Source of the DNA: a virus
DNA length: 40,267 bases
Virus record (IMG/VR): IMGVR_UViG_3300035670_010986
Coordinates: 1-40,267 of that record
Reading direction: 5' to 3' (one strand)
A program made the position numbers and the translations under genes. Position 1 is the first letter of the stretch. Every line of letters starts with the position of its first letter. The notes under the pieces are model-generated. The model was not told the DNA's origin. It saw nothing but the letters and a program-made list of their open reading frames with translations, and made no database searches. This document shows, in pieces, positions 24,901-31,750 of the stretch.

Positions 24901-25404
24901 CTAGAAATCGTCGAAGGCGCCGGCCTCGGTCTTGTGCCCGCTGGCGATCCGCAGCGCCGCGGCGGGATTGAGCATCAGCTCGGACAGCAGCGACTGCGCA
25001 TGGCGCATCGCGTCGGACAGCATCGCGGCCTCGGGCCGCGCCCGGACCATGCGGGTGACGACCAGGCGGTTGCCGACCTTCTTCGCGGACTCGGTCGTGA
25101 AGGTGTCGCCTTCGGTTTCAAGCACCGCCTGATACCGCTGAATCTGCTCCAGCCGTTGCGCGAGCAGCGCGACATGCTCCGAATAATGGACGCTCGCGCG
25201 CTTCTGCTCCTCGAGGATCTTCGCGATCGACGCGAAATGCAGCTGCGCCAGATCGGACAGGTGCAGCGGCGCGATCATCGGCGCGTCGCTCGGGTCGGTG
25301 CCGACCGCGATCTCGCGATCCTTGCGCACCGTCCCCGCCAGCGCCTTCAACGCCGGCGCCTTCCGCTTGCGCCCGGCCCCGGGCCGGGGCCCGCCGCTAC
25401 CCAC
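24901..25404 (-). CDS. Terminase small subunit (P27 family)
   Basis: A 167-residue DNA-recognition subunit that binds the packaging site and hands it to the motor. The opening GGPRPGAGRKRKAP is the basic AT-hook-like start of P27-type small terminases, followed by helical segments (LHLSDLAQLHFASIAKI; HVALLAQRLEQI). It begins with GTG. Together with the HNH protein and large subunit it makes the HNH-TerS-TerL cassette of HK97-like cos phages. Confidence 0.85.
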   Translation of the reverse strand: MGSGGPRPGAGRKRKAPALKALAGTVRKDREIAVGTDPSDAPMIAPLHLSDLAQLHFASIAKILEEQKRASVHYSEHVALLAQRLEQIQRYQAVLETEGDTFTTESAKKVGNRLVVTRMVRARPEAAMLSDAMRHAQSLLSELMLNPAAALRIASGHKTEAGAFDDF

Positions 25405-25507
25405 CGACGCCCTCGATGGAACAAACCCGCAACTTTTTCCCCTTTGAATTCGACCACGTAAAAATTTGATTTGGGCGGCGGTTTCCGGGGGTCGGGGTTG
25501 GAGAGAT
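25405..25507. other. Gap between HNH and terminase genes, candidate cos region
   Basis: A 103-bp AT-richer gap with no gene. In HK97-like phages with an HNH-TerS-TerL cassette the cos packaging site commonly lies here. Visible are A/T runs (TTTTTCCCCTTTG, TAAAAATTTG) and a G-rich stretch (TTTCCGGGGGTCGGGGTTGG). No clear dyad was found, so the cos call is an inference. Confidence 0.35.
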
Positions 25508-25828
25508 TTACCCTCCCCTCCCCCAGCGCCCGCGAATGCGTTCGGCCTTAGACTTCTCGTCGTGGCACGGGTGACACAGACCTTGCTTGTTGCCTCGGCT
25601 GTCGCTGCCGCCCCATGCCAGCGGAACGATATGATCGATCACGTCGGTGCGGACCTGCTTACCTTCCGCCAGGCACTTCCTGCAGAACGGCTCCTCGGCG
25701 ATGACTTCAGCGCGCTCGCGCATCGCGGCGCGCCCGCGCTTGCGGCGATCCTTGTAGAGCCGCGGCCGCTCCCATGCTTCTCGCTCGCGCCATCCATTGG
25801 GACGGAACACGGGCGGACGGCTGGGCAT
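25508..25828 (-). CDS. HNH endonuclease
   Basis: A 106-residue nuclease with VIDHIVPLAWGGSDSRGNKQ followed by CHPCHDEK, and an upstream CRKC pair: the four-Cys zinc plus DH..N..H catalytic arrangement of HNH proteins. In HK97-like phages the HNH protein next to terminase stimulates cos cleavage by the large subunit. The start MPSRPPVFRP at 25828 is chosen because its ATG overlaps the Gam-like stop (TGATG). Confidence 0.9.
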   Translation of the reverse strand: MPSRPPVFRPNGWREREAWERPRLYKDRRKRGRAAMRERAEVIAEEPFCRKCLAEGKQVRTDVIDHIVPLAWGGSDSRGNKQGLCHPCHDEKSKAERIRGRWGRGG

Positions 25829-26355
25829 CAGCTGGTCGCGCCGATCGTCCCGCCCTGCTGCACGCGCTTGACGAAGACAGTCTCGCTGCCTTCGACCCGA
25901 CTGAAGCCGAGCTTTGCCAGATCCTTTGCATGCGCGCCATCGATCGACTTCAGCACCGCGGCGCGATCGATGCTGATCGTGGTGATCACCATCTCGTTCG
26001 CCCACGGCTGCTTGGCCAATCGCTCGGTCACCTTGGCGACATCGCCCGCGATGCCGAGCATCGCGCGCGATTTGCGGCTACCGATCTCGCAGCCGCCGAG
26101 CGTCATCGACTTGCGCTTGCCGCCAGTGAGCGCCGGACCGGCCTCAAGCCACCATGCCTGCAACCTGGCGACGATCGCGTCGCGCTCGGGCAGGAACGGC
26201 GCGATCATAGCGTCGGCCTCGGCGTTCACTTGGGCCAGCTCGGCGCGGCGCGCCTCCTCGACCTTGGCGATCTCGCCGTCGAGCTCGGCAAAACGCTCGA
26301 GCAGCTTCGTTGCGGCATTCACCGACCGGGGCGCGCGAACGGCCACCATGATCAA
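25828..26355 (-). CDS. Gam-like host-nuclease inhibitor
   Basis: A 175-residue protein resembling Mu Gam, a Ku-like dimer that binds double-stranded ends and blocks exonucleases. Visible are a long helix (LLERFAELDGEIAKVEEARR; AEADAMIAPFLPERDAIVARL) and a C-terminal GFSRVEGSETVFVK strand. The pattern fits the family but it is short of diagnostic residues, so moderate confidence. It would protect linear phage DNA before packaging or on infection. Confidence 0.7.
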   Translation of the reverse strand: MIMVAVRAPRSVNAATKLLERFAELDGEIAKVEEARRAELAQVNAEADAMIAPFLPERDAIVARLQAWWLEAGPALTGGKRKSMTLGGCEIGSRKSRAMLGIAGDVAKVTERLAKQPWANEMVITTISIDRAAVLKSIDGAHAKDLAKLGFSRVEGSETVFVKRVQQGGTIGATS

Positions 26356-26672
26356 TCCTCCACGATCAGTAGCTCGATCACAGCTACAAAGCGCGGCATC
26401 GGCTTGTTGAGGCGCCGGTTGAACCCGAGCACCGCATCGGCGACGATGCGTCCCGGCAGCCGGAACTCCAGCTCGCGCATCTGATCGACCAACGCGGTCC
26501 CCGCCGCCATCGCCTCGGCGCCGAGATATTCGAAGCAGAGTTCGTCACGGGTGCCGGTGAAATTCGCCGATGCCCATGGCTTGCTATGATGCCAGAGCAG
26601 TCGGCCATGACCGTCGGCCAGGCGCATCAGCGCGTCGGCGACGTCGGCATTGGGCTCGACGTCGCCAATCAT
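26352..26672 (-). CDS. Hypothetical protein of the late leader
   Basis: A 106-residue protein (MIGDVEPNADVADALMRLAD to IELLIVED). The middle reads HHSKPWASANFTGTRDELCF, with beta-strand character. No family is recognised. It overlaps both neighbours by 4 bp, which supports it as a real member of the operon. The longer frame to 26792 would overlap the previous gene fully and is rejected. Confidence 0.65.
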   Translation of the reverse strand: MIGDVEPNADVADALMRLADGHGRLLWHHSKPWASANFTGTRDELCFEYLGAEAMAAGTALVDQMRELEFRLPGRIVADAVLGFNRRLNKPMPRFVAVIELLIVED

Positions 26673-26842
26673 CGCCGCTCGAGCGCCTTGAAATCGAGGG
26701 ACGGTGCCCGATCCGCCAACGCCGCCTGCAGCTTGCGCGCTTCGGTCAGCTCGGCGTGAACCTTCCGCAACCAGCGCCGCGTCACGACGCAATCGCGTTC
26801 GTCACGATCGGCCTCGCGCTTCAGCGCATCGAGGTCGATCAT
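26669..26842 (-). CDS. Small helical hypothetical protein
   Basis: A 57-residue charged, helical protein (MIDLDALKREADRDERDCVV ... SLDFKALERR). Coiled-coil-like with a central VTRRWLRKVHAEL. No family recognised. Tightly packed between two operon genes. Confidence 0.6.
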   Translation of the reverse strand: MIDLDALKREADRDERDCVVTRRWLRKVHAELTEARKLQAALADRAPSLDFKALERR

Positions 26843-26852
26843 GCCCACGCGC

Positions 26853-27068
26853 TCAACCCGCCGCCACGCGGCCGCGGCGAAACGCATCGCGCATCTTCTG
26901 CCCGATCATGCTTGCCCGCTCCTCGAGCGCATCGAAATGCGCCGGCGAACGGATGCCGCCACGCACATCGCGCAGCAGCTCGTCGAATTCGGACAGCTGA
27001 TCGTCGAGCAGCTCGGCGATCGTCGGCTGCGCGGGCGCGGTGATGATGCGAAGAGTGCCGGTCGCCAT
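26853..27068 (-). CDS. Small hypothetical protein, first gene after the late leader
   Basis: A 71-residue protein starting MATGTLRIITAPAQPTIAEL, with an acidic DDQLSEFDELLRD centre and a basic RRGRVAAG end. The ATG at 27068 has GGAGGAG nine bases upstream; the in-frame ATG at 27092 lacks one. It is the first gene downstream of the leader hairpin (27126-27161), so its transcription depends on passing that hairpin or on a promoter between them. Confidence 0.6.
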   Translation of the reverse strand: MATGTLRIITAPAQPTIAELLDDQLSEFDELLRDVRGGIRSPAHFDALEERASMIGQKMRDAFRRGRVAAG

Positions 27069-27125
27069 CTCGCCGTCTCCTCCCGGAATCACACGATTTA
27101 ATGTGCGCCAGGCCTATAAACGGGT

Positions 27126-27161
27126 AGCGCCCGCACCTCAGGGACCAGGGGTGCGGGCGCT
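27126..27161 (-). terminator. Leader hairpin before the late operon
   Basis: Perfect 12-bp stem AGCGCCCGCACC (27126-27137) / GGTGCGGGCGCT (27150-27161), 12-nt loop. On the minus strand it is followed by ACCCGTTTATAG, so the T-tract is weak. Its place between the 27244-27426 gene and the first late gene suits a terminator or attenuator controlling the late operon. Confidence 0.6.
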
Positions 27162-27179
27162 TTGGGCGCAATTGTTGCG

Positions 27180-27226
27180 GGGTCGTTTTTGACCGATATG
27201 GTGACGAAATGGCAGGGTCGTTTTTG
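27180..27226 (-). promoter_or_regulatory. Direct repeat CAAAAACGACCC in the late leader
   Basis: The 12-mer (minus strand CAAAAACGACCC) occurs at 27180-27191 and 27215-27226, starts 35 bp apart, within the 175-bp non-coding leader. It lies just upstream of the leader hairpin. It could be a binding site for one of the two regulators encoded next to it, an antitermination site or part of the late promoter. The role is inferred. Confidence 0.5.
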
Positions 27227-27243
27227 CGTCGCTGCAGAAAAAC

Positions 27244-27426
27244 TCACGCGGGCCGCACGCAAACGCCGGGCAACAGGCTCCGCTCGCGCCCTTCGGTAAT
27301 CCAGATGATCAGCAGATAATCGCCATGGTCCAGATCGGCGACGACGCCCACGGGGCCGCCACTTTTCAGCCGCACAAAGGATCCGGGGGCCAGCAGGGGG
27401 GTATGGTCGCTCGCGCGCCGCTTCAC
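27244..27426 (-). CDS. Small beta-rich hypothetical protein
   Basis: A 60-residue protein if it starts at GTG 27426, one base after the previous stop; it reads LLAPGSFVRLKSGGPVGVVA then DLDHGDYLLIIWITEGRERS. The pattern suggests a small SH3-like or Tudor-like barrel. A longer frame to 27498 overlaps the previous gene by 70 bp and is less likely. No function recognised. Confidence 0.55.
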   Translation of the reverse strand: MKRRASDHTPLLAPGSFVRLKSGGPVGVVADLDHGDYLLIIWITEGRERSLLPGVCVRPA

Positions 27427-27427
27427 C

Positions 27428-28072
27428 TCACAGCAGCCCCGCCTGCGCTGCCGCCAGGTCGGCCGCATCGACGGCCTTGCACGCCCGCTGCATTTCATCC
27501 GGCCATCGGTCGAGCGCCGCGATCAGCATCGCTTTCGCCGTCGCATTGCGCATCCCGAACCGCCGCGCCGCGACGCTGACGCCCAAATCCTCGGTAATAA
27601 TCGCCAGCACGACGCCGGGTCGCTTCAGTGCACCGCGCCAGCGCGAATAGGCGATCTCGGCCCGCACCCGCCCCAACGCCTCGAAAAACACCCCGCCGCC
27701 GCGGCCCTGGTCGACGCGCGTCTCCAGGCTGACCGTCGCCGGCACAACTTCGCGCACGATCTGCGCATGCACGCGCGCAATCTCGGCCGCGCACGCCAGC
27801 TGGTCGGCATCGATCGCGCCTGCCATGTACAGGCGCGCCAGCGCGCCCTGGACGGTGCGCGCGGCGCGTTCGTGCGTTTCGGGGGTGCCTTCGCGCTTGT
27901 GGCGCCAGTCGGCGCCCAGATTGGCCTGCGCCTGGCGCAGCTTGCGCTCTTCGCGCGCCTGCGCCGGATGACGGCGCGCATAATCACTGTTGATCTTGTG
28001 ACGGGCGGCGATCGCCTGCTGCTCACGCGCTTTTTTATCGCGGGCCACCCGGCCCGTCACCCGTCCCGTCAT
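27428..28072 (-). CDS. Putative late-gene regulator with C-terminal HTH
   Basis: A 214-residue protein. The N-terminal third is very basic (RVARDKKAREQQAIAARHK), the middle is helical, and the C-terminus reads LGVSVAARRFGMRNATAKAM, a helix-turn-helix like those of sigma-region-4 proteins and of phage late-transcription regulators. AAGGAG seven bases before the ATG at 28072 decides the start. Immediately upstream of the late leader, it is the best candidate for a protein that switches on late genes. The family assignment is inferred from shape. Confidence 0.6.
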   Translation of the reverse strand: MTGRVTGRVARDKKAREQQAIAARHKINSDYARRHPAQAREERKLRQAQANLGADWRHKREGTPETHERAARTVQGALARLYMAGAIDADQLACAAEIARVHAQIVREVVPATVSLETRVDQGRGGGVFFEALGRVRAEIAYSRWRGALKRPGVVLAIITEDLGVSVAARRFGMRNATAKAMLIAALDRWPDEMQRACKAVDAADLAAAQAGLL

Positions 28073-28451
28073 CTGGCGCTCCTTCGTCGGCGTCCTCGGC
28101 ATAGTCGAGCGCCGCGGGCGGCAGCAGCGTCGCTTTTAGGGCGGTTTCGCCCGATGGATCGACCGTCCAGCCCAGCGCGCGCAGCTGGCGGATCGCCTCG
28201 GCCTCGGTTTCGGGCAGCATCAATCCGCGCGTGCCGGGCCGCCGCAGGATCAACCCGTCGCGCGCCAGGCTGCGGATCGCGCGCCGCACCTTGCTGCCAT
28301 CGATGTCCAGCGCGCGCGCGATCTCGCCCTGGCTCGGGGACTGGCTCCAGCGGCCGATATACTGGCGGATGAAATCGAGGACGAGCAGCCGCTGGCTGAC
28401 CATCGTCGCGGAAAGCCGCGGCGGCCGAAAGTCGTCGGGTCGCTGATCCAT
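28035..28451 (-). CDS. Winged-helix transcriptional regulator
   Basis: A 138-residue protein with a LexA/MarR-like winged-helix domain at residues 17-75: LVLDFIRQYIGRWSQSPSQG, then EIARALDIDGSKVRRAIRSL and the GLILRRPGTRG wing. The C-terminus is acidic and disordered (EDADEGAPDDGTGDGPG). It overlaps the previous HTH gene by 38 bp, so both are co-expressed. It likely regulates the late genes or its own divergent promoter region (28452-28591). Confidence 0.75.
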   Translation of the reverse strand: MDQRPDDFRPPRLSATMVSQRLLVLDFIRQYIGRWSQSPSQGEIARALDIDGSKVRRAIRSLARDGLILRRPGTRGLMLPETEAEAIRQLRALGWTVDPSGETALKATLLPPAALDYAEDADEGAPDDGTGDGPGGPR

Positions 28452-28591
28452 ATGAACGCCCTACCCCTGCGGGAAAGAACATAGGGTGAATAGCGCCAAA
28501 AACCAACGGTAAAGGCGCATCCCGAATTCTGGCTTTCTGGCTTTCCCGATCGCGCGGCGCTATGGTCGCGCCGGGCTGGGCGAGGGTGACG

Positions 28592-29062
28592 ATGACCGAA
28601 GACGAAGCAAAACGGCAGATCAGCCTGCAGGACTATGAAAGCGAAAGCGCCGAGGCGCAGGCGCGCATCCAGTATCAGGTCGATTATTCGAAAACCTTGC
28701 TCGGCGGATTGATGGTCGCCAACGGGGGTTCGATCATCGCATTGCTGACCTTCATCGGCAATTCGGGCGACAAGATCGAACCCGCGCGCATGTCATGGGC
28801 GTTCGCCTTTTTTGCCGCCGGGCTCGTTTGTGTCTTCCTCGCCTATATTGGCGCCTTCCTCTGCCAGTTCTTCTATTACAATGGCGCTCAGTTCGCGGCC
28901 TGGAATGCGCAGCGCGCCGCTCTGGGCGGCGAAGAAGTCTATGACGTCGCGCGGCAGATGAAAATCGGCGCGATCGCGATCTTCGCCGCCATGGCTTTCG
29001 CAGTTCTCGGGCTGGCCGCCTTCATTTGCGGCAGCGTCGCGGCGCTGGACGCGCTGACCTGA
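28592..29062 (+). CDS. Three-span membrane protein, isolated moron-like gene
   Basis: A 156-residue protein with a short cytoplasmic-looking N-terminus (MTEDEAKRQISLQDYESESA) and three hydrophobic spans (about residues 40-60, 71-98 and 128-153). It stands alone, plus strand, between a divergent regulator and a convergent HIRAN gene (2-bp gap). This is the layout of prophage accessory genes expressed in the lysogen, for example superinfection exclusion proteins; the role is inferred. The start at 28592 follows GAGGGTGACG; 28562 is an alternative. Confidence 0.7.
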   Translation: MTEDEAKRQISLQDYESESAEAQARIQYQVDYSKTLLGGLMVANGGSIIALLTFIGNSGDKIEPARMSWAFAFFAAGLVCVFLAYIGAFLCQFFYYNGAQFAAWNAQRAALGGEEVYDVARQMKIGAIAIFAAMAFAVLGLAAFICGSVAALDALT

Positions 29063-29064
29063 CG

Positions 29065-29409
29065 CTAATCCGCCGGCACGAAATCCCGCGCGCCGATCGC
29101 GCCGTCGCCGGTCAGCGTGACGGCGATCGTCACCCCCGACACGCCGCGGTCGCCCGCGGACACCGTCGCGATCGCCGCCCGCGCGCCCTTGCCTTCGTCG
29201 ATCAGCGCGCAGCGTAGCCAGCTGTCGCGCGGGATATATCCCAGCGTCGCGCCGTCGCCGTCGACGACGACGATCGCGTCGGCGTCATAAGGATTGCCAT
29301 TTTCGCGCAGCAGCTGGGCGACGTCGCCCTCGGCCGCGCGGCCGATCGCCGCCTGATAGCTGCGCGCGCCTGCCAGGCGGACCGGATAGGATTTTTCGGG
29401 TTTGGGCAT
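29065..29409 (-). CDS. HIRAN-domain protein
   Basis: A 114-residue protein consisting of one HIRAN domain: SYPVRLAGARSYQAAI, then ENGNPYDADAIVVVDGDG and LGYIPRDSWLRC are the family hallmarks. HIRAN domains bind 3' ends of single-stranded DNA at damaged or stalled forks in Rad5/HLTF-type helicases; stand-alone versions are common in phages and mobile elements. Its ATG overlaps the thermonuclease stop (TGATG). Confidence 0.85.
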   Translation of the reverse strand: MPKPEKSYPVRLAGARSYQAAIGRAAEGDVAQLLRENGNPYDADAIVVVDGDGATLGYIPRDSWLRCALIDEGKGARAAIATVSAGDRGVSGVTIAVTLTGDGAIGARDFVPAD

Positions 29410-29750
29410 CAGCGGCGCCTCGGCCAGACGACGGCGAACCCGCCCGCCAGCAACGCCTCGGACAGATCGGCTTCGCCAACCCGGCACCGCGCGACGATCC
29501 GCCCGAACCGGTCGCGCGGCTGGTGGCCCTTGATGCGCGGATCGGCATCGATCGCCCGGCAGTGAACCTTCTGCCCGGCAATCATCCGCCGCAGCGCCGC
29601 CGTGGCCTGCGCCGCGCCCGGTGCGCCACGCTCCGGCGCATCGATCCGCGCCAACCGCACGCGGCCGCCCGCGTCGCGGATGTTGGAGCAGCGAAGCGTG
29701 TCGCCATCGACGGGGACGGCGGCGAGGCAGAGGAAGGACACGAGAGCCAT
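29409..29750 (-). CDS. Thermonuclease (SNase family), probably exported
   Basis: A 113-residue small staphylococcal-nuclease-like enzyme. After a short hydrophobic start (MALVSFLCLAAVPV) comes DGDTLR, VRLARIDAPE, and DRFGRIVARC, matching the Ca-binding aspartates, the catalytic Arg-Glu and the second Arg of the family. It would degrade DNA and RNA in the periplasm or outside. The hydrophobic start lacks a classical signal cleavage site, so the location is uncertain. It belongs to the repressor operon. Confidence 0.85.
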   Translation of the reverse strand: MALVSFLCLAAVPVDGDTLRCSNIRDAGGRVRLARIDAPERGAPGAAQATAALRRMIAGQKVHCRAIDADPRIKGHQPRDRFGRIVARCRVGEADLSEALLAGGFAVVWPRRR

Positions 29751-29808
29751 GGCCGAACATTAGGTGACACGACGGCCAATGGCCAGTCATCACGCGATGG
29801 AGGAGCGG

Positions 29809-30249
29809 TTAATTGCCCCTGCGCAGTTCGCGTATCTCGGCGAGCGCGCGCTGCTTCTCGGGACTGTCTTCCATTCGGCTCCACGTCCGCTCGGCCCGGT
29901 CGAGCGCGGCTTTCCCCTCTTCACGCAGCGCGCCGAAACATAATTCTTCATAGTGAGGATAGAAGATGCTGTCGTGATCGGCGATCTGCACAAAGCCACC
30001 GTCATAGAAGAACGTCGAAAACCCCGAATAGGCGCCATAGCTGTTCTTGCCATTCACCTCGCCACAAACAAGCTTCTTGCCGGGATAAGCCTTCATGCCC
30101 CTGAATTTCGCCGAATCGGGATCTTTCAAAGTCGCCGCGACCGCGGCTTTTGCATCTGCGATCAGTTGTTCCTTAACGGACGGCTCTTTGGCGCAACTGC
30201 CGAAAGCCGCCCCCGTCAACGCAACCAGAAACAGCCTTAAATCAGCCAT
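29809..30249 (-). CDS. Lipoprotein of unknown function in the repressor operon
   Basis: A 146-residue protein. N-terminal MADLRLFLVALTGAAFGSC gives a lipobox-like site with Cys19; then helix (KEQLIADAKAAVAATLKDPD) and SAKFRGMKAYPGKKLVCGEV, NGKNSYGAYSGFSTFFYDGG. The DPDSAKFRGM...CGEVNGKNSYGAYSGF pattern recurs in bacterial lipoproteins of unknown role. Its start overlaps the Cys-rich peptide's stop by 8 bp. Confidence 0.75.
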   Translation of the reverse strand: MADLRLFLVALTGAAFGSCAKEPSVKEQLIADAKAAVAATLKDPDSAKFRGMKAYPGKKLVCGEVNGKNSYGAYSGFSTFFYDGGFVQIADHDSIFYPHYEELCFGALREEGKAALDRAERTWSRMEDSPEKQRALAEIRELRRGN

Positions 30250-30430
30250 TACAGGCGCATCCCGCGGGCTTGGTGCATCGGCTCGTCGCCGGGATGCAAC
30301 TATCGCCGCAAGCCTTGCCCTTCTTGCATATTTTGCAGCAGCTCGCCGCCATCGCGGTTCCGCAAAGCGGCGCGTCCCCCGCAATCGGCGCGAGGAGGGC
30401 CAGTGCGAGCGCCATCGCGATCTTGCTCAT
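30242..30430 (-). CDS. Cys-rich exported mini-protein
   Basis: A 62-residue precursor with a signal peptide (MSKIAMALALALLAPIAG, cleavage probably near TAMAAS) and a mature C-rich part CCKICKKGKACGDSCIP then CTKPAGCAC, nine cysteines in about 30 residues. Similar small CCK-C-KGK-CGDSCI peptides are widespread in Proteobacteria; likely disulfide- or metal-rich in the periplasm. Role unknown. Encoded 4 bp after the upstream lipoprotein stop. Confidence 0.75.
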   Translation of the reverse strand: MSKIAMALALALLAPIAGDAPLCGTAMAASCCKICKKGKACGDSCIPATSRCTKPAGCACNG

Positions 30431-30434
30431 GGCC

Positions 30435-30899
30435 CTATTCCCCAACCGATTTAGGACAGCTATCGATGCCCGCCTTCGCGAGGGCCGCGCATTCCCAAAC
30501 TGCGCGATCCAAGCCGGAAATCCGGTTGATGCTATACTGAAATACCTTCGTTTCGACCTCCAGGTCGGTCATCGGCATTGCCGTCGCAGCCATGCTGGGG
30601 TCCGTCCAAGCCATGACCTGACAAAATTCGCGCCCACCGCAATGCTCTTTGGCGGATGTTCGCCAATCCGCCGGGTCGCTTTCCGGATCGACGATCATCG
30701 CGAACACGCCGTCGCCTCCGATAAACCGGAACTCTGCTGAGGGCTGGTCCGCAACATCACCTTCAGTTGAAGGAAGCGATGCGCCCGCCGATGCTGTCGT
30801 AACCGGCTTCTTGTCCTCGCCCTCCGCCGCATCGGGTGGCGAACAGGCTGTAAACGCCAAGAGCACACCCGCGCCGACCGCCAAGAAAATTCCTCTCAT
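30435..30899 (-). CDS. Lipoprotein, second of the repressor operon
   Basis: A 154-residue lipoprotein: MRGIFLAVGAGVLLAFTAC with lipid-accepting Cys19, then a disordered Ser/Thr/Glu linker and a globular part with FRFIGGDGVFAMIVDPESD, CGGREFCQVMAWTDPS. A GGAGG site precedes the ATG. It follows the repressor by 19 bp. No function recognised. Confidence 0.75.
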   Translation of the reverse strand: MRGIFLAVGAGVLLAFTACSPPDAAEGEDKKPVTTASAGASLPSTEGDVADQPSAEFRFIGGDGVFAMIVDPESDPADWRTSAKEHCGGREFCQVMAWTDPSMAATAMPMTDLEVETKVFQYSINRISGLDRAVWECAALAKAGIDSCPKSVGE

Positions 30900-30918
30900 A
30901 CCGCCTCCCCCTTCCCCT

Positions 30919-31329
30919 TCATCCCCGGCCCCCTGCGAATTTCCGCACCGGCGAATGCAAAGTCGCCGGCGTCGGCGCCGGCGTCGATGGTATGTCCTCA
31001 TTGTGATCGGCCAGCGAGCGAATCAGTTGACGCACTAAAGCGCGATCGCGCTCGGAAAGACGATTCAGAAGTTCCAAGTCCTCCCTGTCTCGCGATGTAA
31101 GTGCTTCATCCGGATGATCGCTCTCAGGGTTATCCGTTTCGCCGGTGAGATATGCCGACGTCGTTTTCAACTCGCGGGCGATCCGGTGCAAATGGACCGA
31201 GGAGGCCGACTTCCCGGTGATAAGCCCATTGATTGTGGGCTGCGTTAAACCGACCCGCCGAGCGAGTTCCGCTTGGCTCAAGCCCAGCCGCGCCAACTGG
31301 CTGCGAATCCGGTCACCCAGCGACATCAT
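30919..31329 (-). CDS. CI-type repressor (XRE-family HTH)
   Basis: A 136-residue protein with an N-terminal XRE HTH at about residues 5-62: RIRSQLARLGLSQAELARRV, GLTQPTINGLITGKSASSVH. The rest is a linker and a helical dimerisation part (LLNRLSERDRALVRQLIRSL); there is no LexA-type autocleavage domain, so induction may not depend on RecA in the lambda way. Two start codons are possible, 31329 and 31326, and neither has a ribosome site. It heads an operon of secreted proteins, so these are expressed in the lysogen. Confidence 0.88.
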   Translation of the reverse strand: MMSLGDRIRSQLARLGLSQAELARRVGLTQPTINGLITGKSASSVHLHRIARELKTTSAYLTGETDNPESDHPDEALTSRDREDLELLNRLSERDRALVRQLIRSLADHNEDIPSTPAPTPATLHSPVRKFAGGRG

Positions 31330-31414
31330 CGGTAACGTCTATAACTTTGCCTATATCGGCGGGATAATGTTCTTCCTATTGACTCGGGATAGAGAGGGCT
31401 ATAGGCCTTCCAAT
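31330..31414. promoter_or_regulatory. Switch operator region between repressor and Cro-like genes
   Basis: The 85-bp divergent gap holds dyad-like sites with CTAT/ATAG half-sites: TATAACTTTGCCTATA (31340-31355) and CTATTGACTCGGGATAG (31376-31392), plus GCTATAGGC near 31399. A rightward promoter may be TTGACT (31379-31384) with TATAGG (31400-31405), spaced 15 bp; the leftward -10 may be TATAGA (31343-31338, minus). Both start codons lie within about 15 bp of these and lack ribosome sites, which suggests leaderless transcripts. All inferred. Confidence 0.5.
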
Positions 31415-31750
31415 ATGCCCGATTCATCCTCTCCATTGCAGGCTCTCCAGCAGGCGACCAAGGTTGTTGGCGGACAAGCTGCACTCGGTCGGCTCTGCGG
31501 CGTCGTGCAGCCCTCGGTTTGGGGCTGGCTGAACAGAATCGGCCGTCTCCCCGCAGAACACGTCCTGAAGGTCGAAGCCGCCACGGGCATTTCGCGCCAC
31601 GATCTGCGCCCCGATATCTATCCCCGCGACGCCGTGCCCCCCACGGTCCCAGGAAGCGGCATTGCGGGATCCGGCGCGGGAAGGGAATCGCCCCTCTCCT
31701 CCCGCGCCGATTCCCCCGTCCCCGATTCGCTGTCGGGCCTGACCCCATGA
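31415..31750 (+). CDS. Cro/YdaS-like HTH regulator
   Basis: A 111-residue protein opening MPDSSSPLQALQQATKVVGG, with the YdaS/Cro-type HTH QAALGRLCGVVQPSVWGWLN and AEHVLKVEAATGISRHDLRP. Such small proteins repress the lysogenic promoter and open the lytic path. The C-terminal 45 residues are low-complexity and probably disordered. The start is 10 bp after the candidate promoter. Confidence 0.85.
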   Translation: MPDSSSPLQALQQATKVVGGQAALGRLCGVVQPSVWGWLNRIGRLPAEHVLKVEAATGISRHDLRPDIYPRDAVPPTVPGSGIAGSGAGRESPLSSRADSPVPDSLSGLTP

